From DATIYF01 sp035517775 (lineage in GTDB: Bacteria; Acidobacteriota; Terriglobia; Terriglobales; Acidobacteriaceae): a stretch of 63,229 bases of DNA. The DNA is taken from the NCBI GenBank assembly GCA_035517775.1, contig DATIYF010000011.1:1-63229 (forward strand). Direction: 5' to 3'. Both the position numbers and the translations under genes were made by a program. Positions 43,059 through 52,086 of the stretch are shown in pieces. The notes under the pieces are model-generated. The model saw only the letters and a program-made list of their open reading frames with translations, did no database searches and had not been told where the DNA came from. How positions within the stretch are numbered: the stretch's first letter is position 1; each line of letters begins with the position of its first letter.

Positions 43059-44408
43059 TTACACCTGCGGTTGGCGGGCGGCCAGCTCGGCGCTGGCGCG
43101 AAACAATTCCGGGCTGTCAGGAAACTTTTCCCGGCCGCGGAGCACAAAATCTTCCGCGGCTTTCCAATCCTGCAAGCGGGCGCGAATGCTGGCGGCGCGA
43201 AGAATGGTGGCGGGAGTGGGCAGCTCGCGGGCCAGGCGCTCGGCAGCCTGCGCCGCTTGCGGCAGCATATTCATCAGGAGATAACCCTTGATCATGCGGT
43301 CGTGCACTTCGAGCATCTCGGGGCTCTCCTGCAGGGAGCGAGTAATCCTGGCCAGGCCGGATTTCTTCAGGCCGCTGGCGGCCTGCCTTCGCCCCAGGCG
43401 AATTTCGGTGAGGCCGAGCTTGGTGGCGATGCGCACATCCCGGGGAAGAATGCGCAAGGCGCGCAGATAGGCGGACCTGGCCTCTTTCAAACGCCCCAGA
43501 TTGTAGAGCGCGTTGCCACGGATGTGCTCTTTTACGCCGGCAGATTGGCCCAGCATGGAAACGTTCGCGAGCAGGTCGAGAGCGAGTTCTTCGGCCTGAA
43601 TTTCGACATACAAGTTGGCCAGGGAAAGATAAGGGACCGCGGAGCCGTGGGGATCGAGCGCCAGGGCCTTGCGGAAACACTCGATGCCGGCGGCATAGTT
43701 CTTAAATTGCTCGTATTCCTGCAGGCCCAGTTCGATCCAGGCCTGGGGATCGTTGGGGGCATCGTTCAGTTTGAGCCGGCCCAGCTTGCGGTAGAGCTCG
43801 TCTTTGGCCCGCAGTTGGGCCGGCGAAGAGAGATGGCCGAAGTGATGGACGATCGAGCCGGCGCCTGCCAGCGCAAAGCCCAGGGCGCGAATCTGCGGGA
43901 TCACCTGCTCGTGCACCCGTCCGCTGTATCGGATTTGCGGATGGCGGCGAAACAGCCTGCAGCTGGGAAAGTCGGCATAGCCCTGGGCCTGGGGAGCGCG
44001 CGGGAAAGTGGAGTCGTTCGGTCGCACCGAGGTGGCATGGCCGCCGGAACCGAGGCTCACCGGAAGATAATTTCTCTGGGTAAGAAAAAAGCCTCCCACC
44101 TGGGCGTGCCGGAGAAGCGGGGGAATTTCTTCTTCCGCCGCCGGGTCCAGCTCTTCGTCGTCATCCATCACGAGCACCCAGTCAGTGGTAAGGCGCTCTA
44201 TGGCGGCGTTGCGGGCCGCGGAAAAATCATCCTGCCAGGGAAGGTCGAACACCTGCGCACCCAGGGCACGCGCCAGCTCCGGAGTGCCGTCGGTCGAGCC
44301 GGTATCGGCAATCACCACCTGAGAGGCGAGTCCCGCGGCGCTGGCCAGGCAATCGCGCAGGCGGTTCGCGCCATCCTTCACAATCATCGCCAAACCAAGG
44401 GTCGGCAT
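43059..44408 (-). CDS. GT2 glycosyltransferase with TPR repeats
   Basis: 449 aa from ATG 44408, which has AGGAGA 8 bases upstream. The N-terminal GT-A domain has LGLAMIVKDGANRLRDCLAS, IADTGSTDGTPELA and VMDDDEELDP, like SunS/WaaE-type glycosyltransferases. The second half is a tandem of TPR helices (NALYNLGRLKEARSAYLRAL). Such fusions often act in surface polysaccharide assembly or protein glycosylation. The open frame to 44561 is not supported. Confidence 0.87.
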   Translation of the reverse strand: MPTLGLAMIVKDGANRLRDCLASAAGLASQVVIADTGSTDGTPELARALGAQVFDLPWQDDFSAARNAAIERLTTDWVLVMDDDEELDPAAEEEIPPLLRHAQVGGFFLTQRNYLPVSLGSGGHATSVRPNDSTFPRAPQAQGYADFPSCRLFRRHPQIRYSGRVHEQVIPQIRALGFALAGAGSIVHHFGHLSSPAQLRAKDELYRKLGRLKLNDAPNDPQAWIELGLQEYEQFKNYAAGIECFRKALALDPHGSAVPYLSLANLYVEIQAEELALDLLANVSMLGQSAGVKEHIRGNALYNLGRLKEARSAYLRALRILPRDVRIATKLGLTEIRLGRRQAASGLKKSGLARITRSLQESPEMLEVHDRMIKGYLLMNMLPQAAQAAERLARELPTPATILRAASIRARLQDWKAAEDFVLRGREKFPDSPELFRASAELAARQPQV

Positions 44409-44564
44409 GGCCCACTTCTCCTGAGAGATGGATTCGCCGTGAGGTCGGCACGGCGTTCTAAAGAGAATCGGCGAACGCGGAGGATTCTTTAAGCGGCAAT
44501 ATCGGTCCTGGGAGGGTGGGTCTGGTTCGCCGAGCGGCGCCCGGGACCGGGCCGGCCGCACACG

Positions 44565-47198
44565 CTACTTCAACCCATCCACCAGGTATAGATCTGAGAG
44601 CGTGCGTACGTAGCCGTACACGTAGCTCTTGGCGTCGCGCGAGAGCAGAATCCCGCGGATCGCATCAATCCCCGCCGAATCGGCCGGCTCGAGGCCCTTC
44701 CACAGCGTCCTTTTCCCGGTCGCCACATCCACTTCGGTCACGCTGGCAGGAATTTCGCGGTAGGCATACACGTAAAGCACGTGCCCATCCGCAGACCAGC
44801 CGGTAGGGGCTTCGTCCGGCTGCACGCCTGGCACCAGCCGGGGATCGCCGCCGCCCACTGGATACAGATACACCTTGTTATCCGGGCCGGTATCGGCCGC
44901 CCATTTTCCATCAGGCGAAAGATGAAAGGCTGAGCCCACGCCTTCCGGCGTAATGGGGTGCGGCTGAGTATCGCCGGGCGTGGCAACATAAAGCCGAATG
45001 CCGTGCCCGCTCTGGTTCCCCGAAAAAATCAGGTGCTGGCCATCAGGAAACCACGCTGCCCCCATGTGATGCAGGGAATCATGCGAGAGCGGCCTCATCT
45101 CGCCCACGCCCGTGGGCAACAATACCAGCGGCGAGGGCGTCATGTTCGGCCGCGCAATGGCCCACTCTCCATCCGCGGAAAGCGCCACCCCTGAGCCTTC
45201 GCCCAGGCGGATGGCGGGCGAGCCGTCGGTGTTTCGCAGATACACGGCATACTTCGGCCCTCCGCCCTCGCCCGCCTCGGTAAACAGGATCATCCTGCCA
45301 TCGGCCGACAGGCTATTGGGCACAGACCAGTCGAGCCAGGAAAGGTCCGCTTCCTTCTTCGCCCCCGGGGCCAGGCCGATGATCCCGGCGCGATCATTTC
45401 CCCGGGTCAGCAGCACACCGCCATCGCGGTTCACGTCGAGCAGCGTGAGTTCGCCGGGAACGCGCGCCAGAATCCGCACTGTGCCCGAAAGATTCACGGC
45501 ATAAAGCGAGCGGTCGCCACCGGTGCGCGTGGCCGTGAACCAGATCTCGCTTCCATGAGGCGACCAGGAAAGGCCTTGAATGCTGTCCCAGCCGGTGGCC
45601 AACGTGGTCTTCTTCCCCGCGAGGTCCATGACCGCCACGGCGCCCCCATCGTCACGGGGCTGGGGATGGTCAATAAATGCGATCATGTCGCCCTTGGGCG
45701 AAAACCGCGGATGGCTGATCCAGCCATCCGACTCGTAGAGCACTTTATCCAGCGGGAACTCCAGCCGGTCGCGGCCCTGCACCGCGCGCACGATCAGCAG
45801 CGAGCTGCCATCCGGCGCCCAGTCCGCCCACTCCACGTTGTCTCGAATCTCTCGCGGCGCGCCTCCCACCAGCGGCACGCGGGCCAGCGTTCCCGCGTAC
45901 ACGAACGGATCTTTGGGGCGGCTGTTCAGGGCAAGCGCCATTTCCCCGGAGGAAGAAATCGCCAGCACATCGGCCCCTGCGGGCTGCAGCTCCTGCGATT
46001 GCGGGCTCTCCGGCCGGGTGGTGAACAGCTCGAGCGCTTTGCCCTCCCAGGCCGCGCTGTAAATAATGGTTTTGCCATCCGGGGCAAAGCGCGCCGAGCG
46101 CACCAGGCCGCGGCGAAATGAGAGCGGGTGGTAAACCGGCAGCGCGGCAGCCGTGGGCCGCTGCAGCAGATAAACGCCCGCGGCCGCTCCGATCAGCAGA
46201 GAGACAACCGCCGCCGCCGCGATCGCCAGCACCGAAGTACGAGGCTTCGGCGGCCGCGCGGCTGCAGCCGGCAGCTTGGCCGGTTCCGCCGCAACCGCAA
46301 TGGGCACGCTGCCGCTAAGCGTGCGCACCCGCGAGGACTCCATATCGCGCTTAATGCGCTTCAAATCGCCGCGCAACTCGGCCGAGGTCTGGTAGCGGAA
46401 CTCGCGGTCTTTCTCCAGCGCCTTCAGAATCACTTCTTCGAGCTTGGGCGGAATCGCCGGGTTCAGGCTCGTGGGCAGCGGAGGATTGCGGTTCAGGATG
46501 GCGTCAAAAATGATCCCGGTGCTGTTGCCGGAAAAAGCCAGGCCGCCGGTAGCCATCTCATACAGCACGGCGCCGAAGGCAAATAGATCGGCGCGCGGGT
46601 CAAGCTCTTCGGCACGCACCTGCTCCGGCGACATGTACGCCACCGTTCCCACGGTCGAGCCCGGGCTGGTCATCAGCGGGTCGCTGGTGGCGGTGAGCAT
46701 GGTGGCGCCATCCGCGTGCTGCTCTTTTGTTGTCAGTTTGGCCAGGCCAAAATCGAGCAGCTTGACCTGCCCGCGCTTGGTCACGAAAACGTTGGCCGGC
46801 TTGATATCGCGGTGAATAATGCCCTTGCTGTGGGCGGCGTCGAGCGCGTCGGCGATCTCGATGGCGATGTTCAGCAGCGCCTCAGTCTCCATCGGGCGCC
46901 CGGCAATGCGGTGCTTGAGCGTCTGGCCTTCGAGGAATTCCATCACGATGAAGGCCTGGCCGTTCTGCTCGCCAATCTCGTGGATGGTGCAGATGTTGGG
47001 ATGGTTCAGCGCCGAGGCCGAGCGCGCCTCGCGGCGAAAGCGCTCCAGCGCCTGCGGGTTTTTGGCCACATCCTCGGGAAGGAATTTTAGCGCGACGAAG
47101 CGGCCGAGCGTGATGTCCTCGGCCTGATAAACCACACCCATGCCCCCGCCGCCCAGCTTTTCCAGAATCCGGTAGTGAGAAACCTCTTGGCCGATCAT
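44565..47198 (-). CDS. Transmembrane Ser/Thr protein kinase with PD40/TolB beta-propeller (paralogue)
   Basis: 877 aa, collinear with 15863-18514. Gly loop GGGGMGVVY, VALKFLP, HRDIKPAN, DFGLAK and MSPEQVRA are intact. The membrane helix is near 325-350 (LAIAAAAVVSLLIGAAAGVY). Propeller blades begin RSARFAPDGKTIIYSAAW. The closing lines of the two proteins (RTLSDLYLVDGLK and RMLADLYLVEGLK) are nearly identical, so they arose by duplication and could cross-talk. Repeats fill the region before its start. Confidence 0.93.
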   Translation of the reverse strand: MIGQEVSHYRILEKLGGGGMGVVYQAEDITLGRFVALKFLPEDVAKNPQALERFRREARSASALNHPNICTIHEIGEQNGQAFIVMEFLEGQTLKHRIAGRPMETEALLNIAIEIADALDAAHSKGIIHRDIKPANVFVTKRGQVKLLDFGLAKLTTKEQHADGATMLTATSDPLMTSPGSTVGTVAYMSPEQVRAEELDPRADLFAFGAVLYEMATGGLAFSGNSTGIIFDAILNRNPPLPTSLNPAIPPKLEEVILKALEKDREFRYQTSAELRGDLKRIKRDMESSRVRTLSGSVPIAVAAEPAKLPAAAARPPKPRTSVLAIAAAAVVSLLIGAAAGVYLLQRPTAAALPVYHPLSFRRGLVRSARFAPDGKTIIYSAAWEGKALELFTTRPESPQSQELQPAGADVLAISSSGEMALALNSRPKDPFVYAGTLARVPLVGGAPREIRDNVEWADWAPDGSSLLIVRAVQGRDRLEFPLDKVLYESDGWISHPRFSPKGDMIAFIDHPQPRDDGGAVAVMDLAGKKTTLATGWDSIQGLSWSPHGSEIWFTATRTGGDRSLYAVNLSGTVRILARVPGELTLLDVNRDGGVLLTRGNDRAGIIGLAPGAKKEADLSWLDWSVPNSLSADGRMILFTEAGEGGGPKYAVYLRNTDGSPAIRLGEGSGVALSADGEWAIARPNMTPSPLVLLPTGVGEMRPLSHDSLHHMGAAWFPDGQHLIFSGNQSGHGIRLYVATPGDTQPHPITPEGVGSAFHLSPDGKWAADTGPDNKVYLYPVGGGDPRLVPGVQPDEAPTGWSADGHVLYVYAYREIPASVTEVDVATGKRTLWKGLEPADSAGIDAIRGILLSRDAKSYVYGYVRTLSDLYLVDGLK

Positions 47199-47237
47199 CG
47201 CGAGGGGCTTCGGGTCAATCCTGGGGCCGTTGTTTTT

Positions 47238-47665
47238 GTCATCCTGAGCCTGGCATGAACTTCGCGCAGCGGAGTTCCCCTCAACCCGTCATCCTGGCCG
47301 TAGCATGAACTTCGCGCAGCGGAGTTCATGCGGAGTCGAAGGATCCCGAACCCCTATTCTGCTTACCCGGCCTGGCCGGGAATTCTTTCCATGCGCTATC
47401 TCAGCTTCCTGTTTCAGATGCAGCCGGGCTGTGCTTCGGCCCGTGCTCCGGCCCCAGCGCAACCCTTATGGGCGCTCATGTTAAGAGGAATCGCCGGGCG
47501 AGTCAAACCTCGGGGGCGCGGTAGGAAGTCGCGCAGCGGAACTCCACCTCAACGCTGTCATCCTGAGGGTAGCAGTCGAACGATCCCTAACCCTATCCTG
47601 CTTGCCCGGCCTGGCCGGGAATTCTCCCCCCGCGCTATCTCAGCTTCCTGTTTCAGATGCAGCTG
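47238..47665. repeat. Cluster of dispersed direct repeats in the 47199-47853 gap
   Basis: Unit A (40 bases, GTCATCCTG...GCGCAGCGGAGTTC) occurs at 47238-47277 and 47288-47327. Unit B (about 85 bases, CCCGGCCTGGCCGGGAATTC core) occurs at 47342-47428 and 47582-47665, both ending in TATCTCAGCTTCCTGTTTC. No gene is supported in the gap; 47666-47853 shows nothing recognisable. Confidence 0.75.
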
Positions 47666-47853
47666 GAACTCTGCTTTGGCTCGCAGTAGGGCGGGTTGTC
47701 ACACAATGCGGCGTTCGTTGTGTGGGGATTTGGATACTCCATTCTCGGCCGCCTTTCCTACCCGGCGATCACTCTCAACCCGCTCAAGCCAAAACCGGGT
47801 TTGAGTTGGGCCACCCGCGCGGAAAAGGTGCGCTAACCCGCCTCCACCACTCT

Positions 47854-48285
47854 CTACGGAAACAGCAGCACGGCCTTGTCCTCGTAGCTTACGACCACGC
47901 TCTTGAATTGGGAAAGGAAATCCACGCCGAGTAAGCCATCAAAGTGAGGCAGGTTGCCCTGCTGCGGGGCGGTGCGAGTCAAAACCACAGTAAGAGTAAC
48001 TTCTTTTTTCCCGACCTTTACCTCTTCCCTTGCCACCGCCACTGAGGTCTCGCCAAAAGCGCTGATCGAGGCCAGATGCGGCATCCTCGCCGTCTCGACC
48101 GCAGAAAGGCCAATGGCCGCCGGGTCCACAAAGGTTTGGGCTGAGCCGGTATCGAGCATCAGCGTCACTTCGCGCCCGTTGATTTGTGCTTGTACATAGG
48201 CCCGGCCGTCAACCATCTTTGCGGGAATGGAAACCGGCGCGCGCGCGTGCGCCAAGCCGCAAAGAAGGGCGAGCGTGGCGGCCAT
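47854..48285 (-). CDS. Secreted retropepsin-like aspartic protease domain protein
   Basis: 143 aa from ATG 48285. Signal peptide MAATLALLCGLAHARAP. One retropepsin-like domain follows: VTLMLDTGSAQTFVDPAAIG contains the catalytic DTGS, and FDGLLGVDFLSQF matches the second conserved part. Such single-domain proteases would dimerise. The frame stays open to 48507 but would overlap the divergent regulator gene and lose the signal peptide. Confidence 0.82.
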   Translation of the reverse strand: MAATLALLCGLAHARAPVSIPAKMVDGRAYVQAQINGREVTLMLDTGSAQTFVDPAAIGLSAVETARMPHLASISAFGETSVAVAREEVKVGKKEVTLTVVLTRTAPQQGNLPHFDGLLGVDFLSQFKSVVVSYEDKAVLLFP

Positions 48286-48460
48286 TCGGAGCGGACGGCC
48301 TGCCGGATTGGTGGAATCTGCCCGCACTTTGGCCCGTCCTTCTGGCTGATCGTACGGCCGGAAACCGGAGACTTGCCGCCAACTCGCGGACGATTTGCGC
48401 CAATTCTGCCGATCTTTCTTGGCAACCGCTGTGGGGAGCGGCATAGTTACCTTGAGGAAA

Positions 48461-49471
48461 ATGACCCACGCCAACGGCAACTCGCGCAAAGCCTCCCTTC
48501 CGCCCACGCGGAAGCGCGTGGTCGTTCTGGTCGTGCCGCCGGTGGAAGAGCTTGACCTGGTGGGGCCGGTTCAGGTTCTGAGCGCCGCCAACCGCCTTTC
48601 CGGCAAGGCGATCTACAGCGTGGAAGTCGCAACCCAGGGAAAAGACCTCAGGATCGAAGGCGAGGGCGGCCTGCTTTCCTTTCTTGCCCAGTGCCACTAC
48701 CAGGATGTGAAAGCTGGCTTCGATTCTCTCCTGCTGGTTTGCGGCGCCTCCACCCGCCGCACCCTCGATGCTTCTCTGTTCACCTGGCTGAAAGCAGTTA
48801 CCCCCAAGGTTCGGCGACTGGGGGCCGTTTGCGTGGGTGCATTCCTGCTGGCCGAGGCCGGCCTGCTGAACGGCCGCCGCGCTACCACCCACTGGAAATT
48901 TGCCGAGGAGTTGCGGAAACGCTACCCCAGGGTCAAAGCGGTGACCGAGCCGATCTGGGTGAGGGATGGCAATATCTATACCTCGGCCGGCATTTCCGCT
49001 GGCATTGATCTTGCCCTTGCCTGGGTGGAAGAAGACTGCGGCAACGCCATTGCCAGCGAAGTGGCCCGCGAGCTGGTTTTATTTCTTCGCCGGCCCGGCG
49101 GGCAGGCGCAGCTCAGTGTTTCCCTGGCCTCGCAGGCCCGCGAAATGAAAGCCATTCAGGAATTGCAGGTTTGGATCGCAGAAAATCTTCGCAAGGATCT
49201 CTCCCTGCAGATTCTCGCCGGCCGCGTGGCCATGAGTCTGCGCAACTTTGAGCGCGTCTTCCGCCGTGAACTGGGTGTCTCGCCCGCGCGCTACGTCTTG
49301 CGCATGCGGGTCGAGGCGGCGCAGCGCATGCTGGAACGCAGCGAGCAGGGGCTGGAAGAAATCGCCCGTGCTGCCGGCTTTTCCAGCTCTCATCTTATGC
49401 GCCGGGCTTTTCTGCGCACCCTGGGAACCACGCCGCAACGCCAGCGCCGCGAGTTCCGGCCAATTTCGTGA
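48461..49471 (+). CDS. GlxA-family AraC-type transcriptional regulator
   Basis: 336 aa. The N-terminal DJ-1/PfpI-like (class I amidotransferase-fold) domain has VVVLVVPPVEELDLVGPVQV, and VCVGAFLLAEAGLLNGRRAT at the nucleophile elbow. The C-terminal AraC helix-turn-helix pair has LSLQILAGRVAMSLRNFERV and LEEIARAAGFSSSHLMRRAF. Regulators of this type often respond to small metabolites. ATG 48461 follows TTGAGGAAA; an upstream in-frame start at 48395 is less family-like. Divergent from the retropepsin gene. Confidence 0.88.
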   Translation: MTHANGNSRKASLPPTRKRVVVLVVPPVEELDLVGPVQVLSAANRLSGKAIYSVEVATQGKDLRIEGEGGLLSFLAQCHYQDVKAGFDSLLLVCGASTRRTLDASLFTWLKAVTPKVRRLGAVCVGAFLLAEAGLLNGRRATTHWKFAEELRKRYPRVKAVTEPIWVRDGNIYTSAGISAGIDLALAWVEEDCGNAIASEVARELVLFLRRPGGQAQLSVSLASQAREMKAIQELQVWIAENLRKDLSLQILAGRVAMSLRNFERVFRRELGVSPARYVLRMRVEAAQRMLERSEQGLEEIARAAGFSSSHLMRRAFLRTLGTTPQRQRREFRPIS

Positions 49472-49491
49472 ACTGAGGGAGCGGTTCTACT

Positions 49492-49842
49492 CTACAGCTT
49501 CCGGCACATGCCCCCGGTGCAGGTCTCACCAGCCATGCAGATATTGCCGCAACGGCCGCAGTTCTGCGGGTCGCTTATGAAAGTCGCGCTGCTCACGCAG
49601 CTGCCCATGCACATTTCCGAGCCCGGAGCGCAGCTGCACGAGCCGCCGCTACGGGCTTCGGAAATCGAACAGTGATTGCCGCAGCGGCCGCAGTTCTGCG
49701 AATCGTTCATGAAAGCGATGGTGTCCATGCAGCTTCCATGGCACCACTCCTGGCCGGCCGAACAACTGGCCGGGCCAATGCCCGGAGTGGGGGGTGGCGA
49801 AGGGCCGGCAGGATTGTTCGGAGCGACGCAAGCCGCCAGCAT
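49492..49842 (-). CDS. Cys-rich NCGxCG-repeat (Stig1-like) lipoprotein, possibly 5'-damaged
   Basis: 116 aa. Two repeats of about 45 residues each hold C-GSCxxxxxFxxDxQNCGRCG-x-x-C patterns, like Cys-rich secreted proteins of Myxococcota and Acidobacteria. From ATG 49842 the signal is very short (MLAAC). Upstream in frame, ATG 49890 encodes MRFA, then TAA (49876-49878), then SARASLLLVTLMLAAC, an ideal lipoprotein signal interrupted by one stop. Either an unusual start is used or a nonsense mutation has removed the signal. Function unknown. Confidence 0.6.
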   Translation of the reverse strand: MLAACVAPNNPAGPSPPPTPGIGPASCSAGQEWCHGSCMDTIAFMNDSQNCGRCGNHCSISEARSGGSCSCAPGSEMCMGSCVSSATFISDPQNCGRCGNICMAGETCTGGMCRKL

Positions 49843-50139
49843 CAGCGTTACCAGTAACAGACTCGCCCGGGCAGATTAGGCGAAGCGCATTCTGGCGAGT
49901 CGGCAGCGCATGAACACATTATGGATCTCCAGCCCTATTTTTCCTAACCGGCCCACTCGGGGAAATTCTTCGTGCCGCCTGAGAGGATTTTTTTGCGGCG
50001 GTCAGAAAGCGAATGACGCCGGGAGGCGCCTCCAGCTGCAAGCGCAAGCCCGGGAAGGCTTTCGAAGTGGCGCCTCCCCAGGCTTGGGCCGCAGCTTCAT
50101 GCAACTCGGCGCTCCTGCGCGGCGGGCAAGAACCACGGC

Positions 50140-50379
50140 TTACTGGTTATCGCCGTCGTGGTCCACGTCCCCGGTCTTTGGGACCTGCTGGGGCACGCCA
50201 TTCTTGCTTTGCTGCGGGGCTGCCGCCTGCTTGGCCGCTGCGCTGAGCGTGACCGTATCCTGCGGCAGAGCCGTTACCTTGGGTTTCTGTTGCACGCTGC
50301 CCTGGTTTTGCGGCTGGGTGGTGTTCTGCGATGGTTGAACTTGCGCCGCCGACTGGCTTTGCACTGCACTGATAGCCAC
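50140..50379 (-). CDS. Small Gln/Pro-rich protein with DTVTLS motif
   Basis: 79 aa from GTG 50379, preceded by AGAGGTG at good spacing. It is low complexity (SQSAAQVQPSQNTTQPQNQG), then has a short conserved-looking PQDTVTLSAAAKQA, and ends in an acidic DVDHDGDNQ. Small proteins with DTVxLS segments are common in Acidobacteria; their role is unknown to me. The open frame to 50550 continues towards the tRNA gene and is unlikely coding there. Confidence 0.5.
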   Translation of the reverse strand: MAISAVQSQSAAQVQPSQNTTQPQNQGSVQQKPKVTALPQDTVTLSAAAKQAAAPQQSKNGVPQQVPKTGDVDHDGDNQ

Positions 50380-50520
50380 GGGACACCTCTCTTCATTGGC
50401 TATCTTCGGCAAAAGCCGGCAAAACTTTAGGGCTGAATTTCCAGTGAGCTTGGAGGAGGCGTAGCAAGTCACGTCCCTACACGCCTTTGCGGGAAGTCTA
50501 AGGCAACGGCGCTCGGAGCT

Positions 50521-50597
50521 TGGTAGGCGCGGCAGGACTCGAACCTGCAACCGTCGGATTAGAAATCCGATGCTCTATCCGTTTGAGCTACGCGCCC
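50521..50597 (-). tRNA. tRNA-Arg (anticodon UCU)
   Basis: Minus-strand cloverleaf: acceptor GGGCGCG pairs with CGCGCCT, followed by A and an encoded CCA. The D-arm has AGCTCAAACGGATAGAGC. The anticodon arm CGGATTTCTAATCCG has TCT at 34-36. The T-arm contains GGTTCGAGTCC. 77 nt including CCA. Decodes AGA (and AGG by wobble). Confidence 0.97.
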
Positions 50598-50716
50598 TCT
50601 TACGTGAGGAAAGCGGCTTTCGACAATTTTAACGCACGCCCCTGCTCCTCCATCTGCGGGCACATGAGGGAGCATCACAGAGAACCGCTTGCCACCACTG
50701 GCAAACCGATGGAAGA

Positions 50717-50757
50717 GCAGCTCCCAGTTCGCAGCTCCCAGTTCGCAGCTCTCAGTC
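50717..50757. repeat. Short tandem repeat near tRNA-Arg
   Basis: About three copies of a 14-base unit CAGCTCCCAGTTCG, the last diverged. It lies in the 50598-50901 gap, which otherwise holds no gene I can support. Confidence 0.65.
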
Positions 50758-50901
50758 GCAGCAATCAGTTCTCAGGGACTATTTCTGAGTGCGCCGCTGT
50801 GGGAGAGGGAAGAGGAAAAGGAAACGCCCCCAGAACTTTCTGCCAGACTTCGAAAACCAGGAAACTATTTGCCCGCTTTTTGCACCTAACCAAGTTCCGT
50901 T

Positions 50902-51969
50902 ATGCCGTCTCAGTCGCAGTCCAGCCTTACTGCTCGGGATATGCTGGTTTCCTGGTGGCAAATTCTGACCGGTCATATCCCCTTGCTTTCCATCGAGATC
51001 ACGCGCGAGTGCCCGCTCAGTTGCCCCGGTTGCTATGCCTATGGCGAAACTCACCTGGGAGCGGGCAGCATTACGTTGCGCCAGCTCAGCGATTCGCGCG
51101 GCGGCCGGCTGGTGGAAGGCGTGCTCGGGTTGGTGCGGCAGCACCGTCCGCTGCACGTTTCGCTGGTGGGCGGCGAGCCGCTCATGCGCCATCGTGAGCT
51201 CGATCGCATTCTGCCCGCGCTGAGCGACATGGGAGTGTTTACCATGATCGTGACCAGCGCGGTCATTCCGATTCCAGAGCATTGGGCTGCCATTCCGCGC
51301 ACGCGCGTGGCGGTCTCGGTGGATGGCCTGCCCCAGCACCACGACCCGCGGCGCAAGCCGGCGACCTACGAGCGCATACTCCGAAATATTGCCGGGCGAA
51401 AGGTGAATGTGCACTGGGTAATCACGCGGCCCATGCTGGAACGCGAGGGCTACCTCGAAGAATACGTCGCATTCTGGAACGCGCGCGAGGAAGTGGACCA
51501 CATCTGGATCAGCCTCTATAGCCCGCAGATGGGCGAACAGGCTGCGGAGGTCTTGACCCCGGAAGACCGGGTGTATCTGGCGCAGATGCTGCCACCACTA
51601 CGCAGCAAGTATCCCAAGCTGCTGGTGAACGAAGGCGTAGCGCGCACCTGGATCACTCCGCCCGCAAAACCGAGCGAGTGCATTTTCTCGCGCATGTCAG
51701 CCAACTACTCGGCCGATTTGAAGACGCGCATTGAGCCCTGCGTCTTCGGCGGCACACCCGATTGCAGCCAGTGCGGCTGCGCCATCAGCAGCGCGCTGCA
51801 CTGGATTAAAGACATCAAAGTCGCCGGGCCGGTGAAGGTCGGCCACCTGGTACGTGGCTCGATGGCTGTGGGCTCAACCCTGAACCGGCTGCGGCCGCAT
51901 GCTGGTGATCCGCAACGCTGGAAAACCGAACCGCAGGTGGAAAACGAGCCGGCGGCGGCGGAGATTTGA
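50902..51969 (+). CDS. Radical SAM enzyme with C-terminal Cys cluster
   Basis: 355 aa. The 4Fe-4S/SAM motif is C37-x3-C41-x2-C44 in ECPLSCPGCYAYGE, with VSLVGGEPLM as the GGE motif. VAVSVDGLPQHHD is as in SPASM-like or heme/hopanoid radical SAM enzymes. The last third has C-x(~25)-C-x7-C-x2-C-x-C (ECIFSR... CVFGGTPDCSQCGC), which could hold an auxiliary cluster. The reaction is unknown. No peptide substrate gene was found beside it; the next gene is a secreted lipoprotein. Confidence 0.88.
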   Translation: MPSQSQSSLTARDMLVSWWQILTGHIPLLSIEITRECPLSCPGCYAYGETHLGAGSITLRQLSDSRGGRLVEGVLGLVRQHRPLHVSLVGGEPLMRHRELDRILPALSDMGVFTMIVTSAVIPIPEHWAAIPRTRVAVSVDGLPQHHDPRRKPATYERILRNIAGRKVNVHWVITRPMLEREGYLEEYVAFWNAREEVDHIWISLYSPQMGEQAAEVLTPEDRVYLAQMLPPLRSKYPKLLVNEGVARTWITPPAKPSECIFSRMSANYSADLKTRIEPCVFGGTPDCSQCGCAISSALHWIKDIKVAGPVKVGHLVRGSMAVGSTLNRLRPHAGDPQRWKTEPQVENEPAAAEI

Positions 51970-52086
51970 GTTCATTTGATTTGCACATTCACCGGGGTAC
52001 ATGTCCTGAATTCGCGGGCCGGCTGTCCTCATTTCTGAAAATGGCGGCGCGATTCTCCCCCACAATAATGGCAGGTTGTGTGCCCC

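Noticed and set aside
42816..44492. 558-codon plus-strand frame
   Set aside because: Antisense to the GT2-TPR gene and the lipoprotein start; no recognisable domain.
47238..47665. CRISPR array
   Set aside because: Only two copies of each unit, irregular spacing and no cas genes; the units are dispersed repeats.
49876..49878. Selenocysteine or other recoding at the stop before the Cys-rich protein
   Set aside because: The codon is TAA, not TGA, so SelB-dependent recoding cannot apply.
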